The notes below the pieces were generated by a model that made no database searches, was not told the DNA's origin, and saw only the letters and a program-made list of their open reading frames with translations. From Halictus rubicundus (taxonomy: Eukaryota > Arthropoda > Insecta > Hymenoptera > Halictidae), in assembly GCF_050948215.1 (NCBI RefSeq), contig NC_135151.1, forward strand, positions 11,014,220 through 11,078,219: a stretch of 64,000 nt of DNA. Reading direction: 5' to 3'. Positions 59,301-64,000 of this stretch are shown one piece after another (positions within the stretch are counted from its first letter, which is position 1; each line of letters begins with the position of its first letter). Both the position numbers and the translations under genes were made by a program.

Positions 59301-62300
59301 CTAATTTGCACGTTACATCGACTCAACGCCTGTTCTACGGTGTGCACCGAGTAAATCCAGCTGTCTCCTGTTTCCGAAGATTAGTCGGAATCGTTCTTGC
59401 GTATTTCAACCGTGTTCACGCACAAAGTGGCTAGCGAATACACGTACAACTACGGCTACGTGTACACATCGACAGAAGAGGGATCGTGCCAGCCGTACAA
59501 CAACGATATATTCGATGCAGAAGATATCGGGGGAAGTAGAAGAAAAGTAACGTTAACTGCAGCAACGATCAGCCTGCATGCACACGAGGATTTCGACAGA
59601 TATGTATTTCTAAATATAATTTCCGGCGCATGCAACATCGTGGAACGGCGGAACTATATTGCGATGCGGCTCGCGTGTACTGTTCAAGCGAACGTAGATA
59701 ATCCCTGAATCACGGTTACCGTGGATCGTGACCCGTATCTCGGCAACAAGCGCCCCAGACGCATTGTCTGCTTTTGATAAATGGTCCCGAACTATTCTCG
59801 ATCCGAGAAGAAACTTTACGCTTATCTGGCCAGCGGAATTGAAACTTTATTCGAGAAGCTTCCGCGAAAGAAAATTATTATAACAATGGTTCGGGCCAAC
59901 TGTGAATACCGTTTCTCCCGTAGCCTCGTTAGAGTGAAAATGGTTTATTTCCATTAGACACTGCTGGAGATATTCATTGCATCGTTTTTCTTTAGAAACG
60001 ATGATTTATTTCATCGTCCATTCCTTGATAAAATGAGCTTTTTTTATTAGAGATCTTTATCATCACAAAGATCTTGTGACTACTACATCAAGTTATTTTC
60101 TAGCTCTCTATATCTCTCTTTTATGGAAGAGGAGATTTAAAATGGCGCTGCCGGCATGTCTCGGCTCCCTTCTTTAAAAAGACGAGATTTAATGGTAAAG
60201 AAGATGTATGCGGGTTTAAGGGAATGATGCCATAAATATTTCCAACAGTGTGCTCAGTCTGAAGAGGAGGTTCGTCCAGTGTCGCCAAATGAGGGGAGGG
60301 AGCACGGACTGAGGGGAAAATGTTACCCTCTCTCTGCCAGTACCGGAGTATGCACGACAGAGACGGAAGGCGTCGGAAACTTAGGGAATAGCGCGGTAGA
60401 TGGGGAAATTAGAGTGGGGGAACAAGTCTTGATCTGGCGACACTGGTTTCATCGAACGTTGTTCGACTAAAGGATGATTCCCGTGTAACGATAACGAAAA
60501 AATCCATTTTTCATATAAATCCCGAGTTAAACACTGAAAATAGCAGTTAAACGGCCTATTGTGTCAGTGTTCGATTCTGTAAGTGTCCGGCAATAAGTAA
60601 ATATATAACTCTGTCTTTTTAGATTCTTTTTGTAATGCACTAACCGCGTATGAAGTCTGTTGCCAATTTAAACAGAACTGTTTGACACTAAACCTAGCAC
60701 GGTCAAAATGACCGGTTTTACATTTTACAATTATTGAAACTATAAAAATTCACTTATGGAAAATAATAGGCATTTATTATATTGAAAATTACGGACAATC
60801 TCGATAAATTTATGGTTGCCATTTTTATAAGGCAGTATTTACCAGATACTGTTAATGCTTGGCAGGTTTAGCGTTAAAAAAGAACAGGAATGATCTATTA
60901 GAGAAATGTTAAATTCAGGTGGAAATTGCAACAAAAGTTTTAAAATAACCGTTCGGCGTGTTGGCACAAAAACATCGCGGTTGTAAAAAGATTGAAATAG
61001 AATTTTATCTGGCTGCTGCAATATTTAACGATGGTTTTTATAAACTCGGAATAATGGAACGGATTGCGATTGGTCTTGGAACATCATAGTCTTGTAATCG
61101 TAATTCCTGAAATAGTGTTAATTTTGCCTCTCGTGCGTGTTCGCGGGAGAATCGTAACGTTACGTTTGAATTGCTTAATAAAATGCTAGACTGAATGTTC
61201 TGGAAGAAAAAAATCACAAAAATCGTTGATGGTTCGCGAGTGTTGCACGAGAATCCTCCTCTGGGAAAGTATCGGACTTAGCCCCCGTGGATCAAATTCA
61301 TCCCCAAAAGAGTAAATTGGTCGTCGGACTCACGTGGCCAACTTGTTCGTGAGAACAAGAGGTGTATCTGGATCTGGCCTGAGCGGTGGGCTCAAAACGT
61401 GGGCCGCTGCGTGCTTCCAGCATTTGTGCGCATAGTTCGTGCCATCTGTGCCGATTGCGGCCGCCAACGTCTCGCCGAAGACGCAAGCGCCATGCTTACG
61501 CGCGGCCTCCACTGCCTCCGCGGCGCTACGACTCATCACATGCACTACATACAGTGGACAATTCACCTAAGCATGCAGAATGATACAACGGAAATGATCG
61601 TGTGACTTAAAAAACTGAGACGCTTTGTCTTTGCGGAGGGCCGACCAAAAAGGAACCCACTGAACACCGAATAGCTACCGATTGCAACTGAAAGGCTTCG
61701 CTGAGAACCTCCATGACCGTTCATAAACCTTATATTCCTTTCGTGAAAAAATAATAACTAGACTGCGGGTTTTATGCTGTTGTCAAAAATATTAGTACCT
61801 ACAATTTAAAGCAGGGGACATATTAAAAAGAAATTAATAACTTCAAACTTTATTTAGCTCCTGTGTCTCGCAATAGATGCAAACCCTTTTTATTTTGTGT
61901 AAAGATCCACAGTCTAATTGTGACATTTAACCCTTCAAGGCCGGCGTCTGTGGACTGTACCGAGTCTGGTGAATATTTCAAAATTTATTGCACATAATCA
62001 GACTGTATTACTAATATTTTAATAGTCTTTTTAAAGCCAAAGATGAACAGTTGAGAGTTTCTCGATAAACTGTTTGAAAACGACAGCAATTTTAATGATA
62101 ATTCAACAAATTTTTAATGTAACGTGACAGCTGCTTCTGAAATTATTATTTAAAAGAATGTTACCGAGATTCTTTTGCATATAGCTCAGTCGTTAAAGAG
62201 CTTTCGTTCGTTATCGTTAACTTTTTCGATGTCTAACGTAACTATGAATTGACCGCGGATCTATCAATTGTAAGAAACAGGAATGAGGTAAAAACGTTTT

Positions 62301-63531
62301 CCCGTTCAATAATTTTAATAAACAGGAGATAGTGTAGCGATGCTCTGGAGCTTTTCTAATGTTTTCGCAGTTCTTTATTTTACTTATTCATGTGTCTTAT
62401 AAATACACTAATTCGCAGTCTAGCTAATATCAATGTGCCGAAATCACGAACAGATTATGTTAATACCGTACGACGGGAGTCGTTACAGAAAGGAATCGAT
62501 GATCTGACGTCGTCGTCCCGAAGGGGTTAATCGATTTTACTTAACCTTTACCGGTTTTTAAATATTATACTATCTACATCTACAGGATGTATTCAGTCAC
62601 AAGAAAATAGCAGCCCTGCACGATCTTTGTCACAGCACGGGCCCGAAGATTAGACTTAGATCAAGACTTTACTGTATTCTTTAAATTACCATATTGACAT
62701 TTTGTAAAAGGAAGAAAACTGGTCTATAATTAAATTACAACGTGTATAAACGATCAATGATAAATATACATATATATTACTGTATATAAAAAGAAATATA
62801 GAAAAAGAAAATTTTCCTGTTTATACTGACTCGAAGAGTGTTAAAGGTCAATGAAACCATTCAGTTGCATCCCAAGCCATTCTATCTCCAGTGGTTTAAT
62901 GAATACGAGAATAATGACTCACATCTGAACAAACATATAGGGTAAGGGACCCAATTCCTGTGGGATACCAATTACTGTGCCTATATTAATTATGCTTATT
63001 TTGAAAGCATAATGAATATTAAAAAAGAGATATATAACATATGTATTGACTGATTTTAATGAAGAAAATTTAATATCTCTTTTTTTAATATTCATTATGC
63101 TTTAAAAATAACTACAATTAATATAGGCACAGTAACTGGCACGCCCACAGTAATTGGATCCCTTATCCTAAGTAAACATAAAAATGCACGTATATAGCAT
63201 CTACATTTAACCAAGGTATGCAAATGGCTATAGCCACAAAAAATAGCGCCGCACATCTAACAATTTTGTTTCTGCAAAGGTACGATAACATGTCGATTCC
63301 GTGCGAACTAGCGTGCCAGAAATAGTGTAAAAGGACACTAGACAACAGTAAATACAACTTCTAAATATGGTTCCCTTACTTCCGGCTTGTGTCGAATAAT
63401 TTTTGCTGCCGACATACCTGGCTGGCTATAACGCACGCCCTATTCACAGCCTCAGCTTCCACTTCCTCGGGACGTGACATTTCGTGACCTTCCGGTCCGG
63501 TAACACCGGCGTCAAGCAATCGTTTCGTGTT
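50074..63531 (-). CDS. CRMP: CRMP / dihydropyrimidinase gene (3' part; 5' exons outside the window)
   Basis: Exons in transcription order: 63418-63531, then either 61334-61566 or 57839-58071, then 51518-51854, 50898-51053 and 50074-50349. Each joined form gives 371 residues of the C-terminal part. The first exon has AGVTGPEGHEMSRPEEVEAE; 51518-51854 has VTGSDNCTFN (the metal-ligand Asp region), NGVNGVEDRMS and FVAVTSTNAARIFNLYPRKG; the last exon, rich in Ala and Glu, ends RNLQDSTFSISGG, a motif shared with vertebrate CRMP tails. Dihydropyrimidinase opens dihydrouracil and dihydrothymine rings in pyrimidine breakdown; CRMPs are related non-enzymatic proteins acting on tubulin and axon growth. 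Drosophila makes both from one gene by alternative splicing, and this gene has the same design. The stop is the TAG at 50074. Introns hold many MITEs. Confidence 0.95.
51139..51340. mobile_element. Family B hAT-like MITE in CRMP intron
   Basis: 202 bp, flanked by perfect 8-bp duplications GCTATCAG (51131-51138 and 51341-51348). Ends TAGACTACGCATGTTTATGC and GCATAAAGATCCGCAGTCTA. It sits between the 51518 and 51053 exon borders. Confidence 0.92.
52021..52217. mobile_element. Family A palindromic MITE in CRMP intron
   Basis: Left end TAGGGTAAGGGAAACAATT, right end GGGTCCCTCACCCTA. The arms are partly damaged (CATTTAATGAATATTTAAC), and most of the right inner arm is missing. Confidence 0.88.
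52296..52986. mobile_element. Compound family B structure with an inner inverted pair
   Basis: The outer ends are family B-like (TAGCTGCGGATTTAATG at left; GCATAAAACTAGTCTA at right). Inside, two family B-derived segments face each other: about 52459-52571 and 52610-52732, sharing GCTGAAACTA, GGAAGAAATAAATATTTA and CTTTAACTGT in inverted order. No outer target duplication is visible. It may be an insertion of one copy into another or an inverted duplication. Confidence 0.6.
53218..53477. mobile_element. Family A palindromic MITE with (AT)n expansion
   Basis: Ends TAGGGTAACGGACCC and GAGTCCCTTACCCTA. A pure AT run at about 53309-53344 has grown at the hairpin loop. The right side has three ACAGTAATTG-type motifs instead of two. 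Confidence 0.9.
53478..54648 (-). other. CRMP intron without recognised features
   Basis: AT-rich; an ATT/TAT-rich run at about 53995-54060. No exon signal found. Confidence 0.45.
54649..54984. mobile_element. Family A palindromic MITE, long variant with extra insert
   Basis: 336 bp. Left end TAGGTTAAGGGACCC; right end with ACAGTAATTGGCACCCCC and ACAGTAATTGGGTCC. The extra segment GTGTGAGATAAGAC ... CTAAAATAAAGAT is shared with 5996-6268 and is followed here by TAA and AGA microsatellites (about 54859-54908), after which the normal arm resumes (ATGCTTTAA). Confidence 0.9.
55658..55824. mobile_element. Family B hAT-like MITE
   Basis: 167 bp between CGTACGAT and CTTACGAT (7 of 8). Ends TAGATCGCGGCTTATGC and GCATACGGATCGCAGTCTA. 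Confidence 0.88.
56008..56175. mobile_element. Family B hAT-like MITE, eroded
   Basis: ACTGTGAATCCTTATGCAAAA at the left and the typical interior (TTCTATGTTAATGTTACACG, AATTTTAATAGATCGAACG) are present; the right end is worn away. Confidence 0.55.
56176..56930 (-). other. CRMP intron without recognised features
   Basis: No exon, RNA or repeat recognised. Confidence 0.45.
56931..57034. mobile_element. Family B hAT-like MITE, 104-bp deletion derivative
   Basis: Flanks ATAATTAC and GTAATTAC agree at 7 of 8. Ends TAGACAGCGGATTTCATGC and GCATAAAAATCCGCAACCTA; the middle is deleted. Confidence 0.87.
57385..57690. repeat. Fold-back element in CRMP intron, arms about 100 bp
   Basis: Arms at about 57395-57500 and 57575-57675 are inverted copies, sharing TTGAACTTCA / TGAAGTTCA, TTCTGGGA / TCCCAGAA, AATCCTGTAGATTTTTACG against its diverged partner, and GAGAAAACTCC / GGAATTTTCTC. 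The spacer (about 75 bp) includes CGCCAATATGGCGACG. It ends about 150 bp from the donor of exon 57839-58071 in the intron downstream of that exon. Confidence 0.8.
57839..58071 (-). CDS. CRMP: CRMP alternative exon, non-catalytic (CRMP-type) version
   Basis: 233 bp, preceded by an acceptor (GTTTAG|GTGAAT) and followed by donor GTAAGT. It encodes VNSPLYITAVTSKSAADVV ... SPPLRPDSTTPAYL. Where the enzyme-type exon has VVHVMS, this one has ITAVTS: the His that binds metal in dihydropyrimidinase is replaced, as in vertebrate CRMPs (ITKVMS). The exon has the same length and phase as 61334-61566 and about half of the residues are identical, so the two are an old exon duplication spliced as alternatives. 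Using both would shift the reading frame (233 is not a multiple of three). Confidence 0.93.
58341..58573. mobile_element. Family A palindromic MITE, AT-rich centre
   Basis: It lies in the intron between the two alternative CRMP exons. Ends TAGGATAAGGGACATAG and GGGTCCCTTACCCTA. The left arm has decayed into TTTTTAAGTAATATT repeats; the right arm is intact. Confidence 0.87.
58574..60276 (-). other. CRMP intron between the alternative exons
   Basis: A 103-codon plus-strand ORF near 59397-59708 sits in a GC-richer patch and has no recognised domain. GACATAAACATCTGCAGTTTA near 58703-58723 may be a worn family B end. Confidence 0.4.
60277..60445. mobile_element. Family D MITE, 169 bp, opposite orientation
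   Basis: Starts CAGTGTCGCCAAATGAGGGG and ends CTTGATCTGGCGACACTG. Flanking octamers GGTTCGTC and GTTTCATC agree at 6 of 8, hinting at an 8-bp target duplication as in hAT elements. It lies in the intron between the alternative CRMP exons. Confidence 0.82.
60682..60877. mobile_element. Family C TTAA-type MITE
   Basis: Left end TTGACACTAAACCTAGCACG (TTAA mutated to TTGA), right end GGCAGGTTTAGCGTTAA. Same orientation as the 9122 copy and the fullest version of the family. Confidence 0.77.
61334..61566 (-). CDS. CRMP: CRMP alternative exon, catalytic dihydropyrimidinase version
   Basis: 233 bp, acceptor GCTTAG|GTGAAT, donor GTGAGT. It encodes VNCPLYVVHVMSRSAAEAVE ... AAIGTDGTNY ... SPPLRPDPDTP, close to human dihydropyrimidinase (NCPLYIVHVMSKSAA). 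The His in VVHVMS corresponds to one of the zinc-ligand histidines of the enzyme family. Joined to the common exon with VTGSDNCTF it preserves the metal site, so this form should be the enzyme. It lies upstream of the 57839 exon in the transcript. Confidence 0.94.
61759..61916. mobile_element. Family B hAT-like MITE in CRMP intron
   Basis: 158 bp. Ends TAGACTGCGGGTTTTATGC and GTAAAGATCCACAGTCTA. Flanks ATAATAAC and ATTGTGAC agree at 5 of 8. It lies about 190 bp upstream of the 61566 acceptor. Confidence 0.83.
61927..62530. mobile_element. Possible family E TTAA-type element carrying a family B insertion
   Basis: Inverted ends TTAACCCTTCAAGGCCGGCG and CGTCGTCCCGAAGGGGTTAA are bounded by TTAA. 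Inside lies the family B copy at 62249. The terminal match is partial. Confidence 0.5.
62249..62422. mobile_element. Family B hAT-like MITE
   Basis: 174 bp. Left end TTGACCGCGGATCTATCAATTG, right end ACTAATTCGCAGTCTA. The flanks no longer match well. Confidence 0.72.
62938..63170. mobile_element. Family A palindromic MITE, best-preserved copy
   Basis: 233 bp. Both ends carry the terminal repeat (TAGGGTAAGGGACCC; GGATCCCTTATCCTA) and the doubled CCAATTACTGTG-type motif, and the arms with GCATAATGAATATTAAAA pair over their length. It is a good reference for the family. It lies in the CRMP intron about 250 bp downstream of the 63418 donor. Confidence 0.93.
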
Positions 63532-64000
63532 CTGAAACAATTTTCGATGATTCGGTCGATGATCTATTCCCGAAGAAATTCGTGACTAGATCCGCGACGA
63601 GCTAGATCCGCCCGTGCCAGGCAATTAGCGCAAACTACGCTCGAGATTCGTACCTTGTTATTTCAAATGGTTATTCAATAACATGTGTAGAACTTTTAGC
63701 CGACTAGTTTTACTATTTTCGAATGTTCAGTGCACTGAGGCATGCAACTTTCGGATCTGAAAAAAAATAGTTCGGCGAACGGCTAAAGTTCCGAAAATCG
63801 GTCAAATCCGATTGACCTGAAATTTGGTAAGTAGCCTCATTTTGTAATGAAAACATGTTTCCCAAAAGGATCTCTGGCGATTCGAACAAATTTTTTTTTT
63901 TATCATACTAATATCATTTCCTACTTTATTGGACACTCACTGTAGCGAATTCTGCCCTTTTTAATTGACGAAGCACGTGTTTTACGTGCCCTCACCACAA
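63532..64000 (-). other. CRMP intron upstream of exon 63418-63531
   Basis: The preceding exon, expected to contain the metal-ligand motif H-A-E-N-G, was not found, so it lies beyond the right edge. TTCGGATCTGAAAAAAAATAG onward (about 63750-63960) looks like old repeat DNA. Confidence 0.45.

Noticed and set aside
59397..59708. 103-codon plus-strand ORF in the CRMP intron
   Set aside because: It lacks an ATG at its listed beginning and any recognisable domain; there is no flanking gene structure.
61386..61605. ORFs on the plus strand opposite the enzyme-type exon
   Set aside because: They are antisense shadows of the conserved CRMP exon.

Overview
The window is nuclear DNA of an arthropod, most probably an insect; the style of the gene set, the AT-rich introns with GC-rich patches and the many small DNA-transposon remnants make Hymenoptera my first guess, but that is an inference. 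All protein genes have spliceosomal introns. I recognise four of them. KDM5 (minus strand) contributes only its first coding exon at 903-1064 and runs off the left edge. UQCRQ (plus, 2731-3070) is a complete three-exon gene (one leader exon) for the small subunit 8 of respiratory complex III. EPS8 (plus, 33758-43024) is complete in coding sequence: nine exons give an 870-residue PTB-SH3-SAM adaptor. CRMP/dihydropyrimidinase (minus, 50074-63531) lacks its 5' exons, which lie beyond the right edge.

Layout: 1-3.1 kb holds KDM5 and UQCRQ head to head. 3.1-33.7 kb has no recognised coding gene apart from a full-length Copia-type LTR retrotransposon (18880-23854, minus strand) with LTRs that look identical and a perfect 5-bp target duplication. 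That stretch also has several GC-rich, promoter-like patches (about 4.2-5.1, 13.3-14.1, 16.5-17.1 and 31.1-31.6 kb), one or more of which could be distant 5' exons of EPS8, and one small secreted-protein-like ORF at 9818-10003. EPS8 and CRMP are convergent, separated by about 7 kb.

The dominant structural theme is small non-autonomous DNA transposons. I see five families, named here A-E. Family A (16 copies) is an almost fully palindromic element with ends GGGTAAGGGACCC and a TA target duplication. Family B (about 20 copies) has ends TAGACTGCGGAT and 8-bp target duplications, so it is hAT-like. Families C and E end at TTAA like piggyBac. Family D starts CAGTGTCGCCAGAT. They sit in intergenic and intronic DNA, often nested in one another, and the nests let target duplications and relative ages be read directly.

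The most informative genic feature is in CRMP: two mutually exclusive 233-bp exons (61334-61566 and 57839-58071), same length and phase. One keeps the metal-binding histidine of dihydropyrimidinase and the other has lost it. One gene can therefore make a catalytic enzyme and a non-catalytic collapsin-response-mediator protein, as known for the Drosophila CRMP gene.
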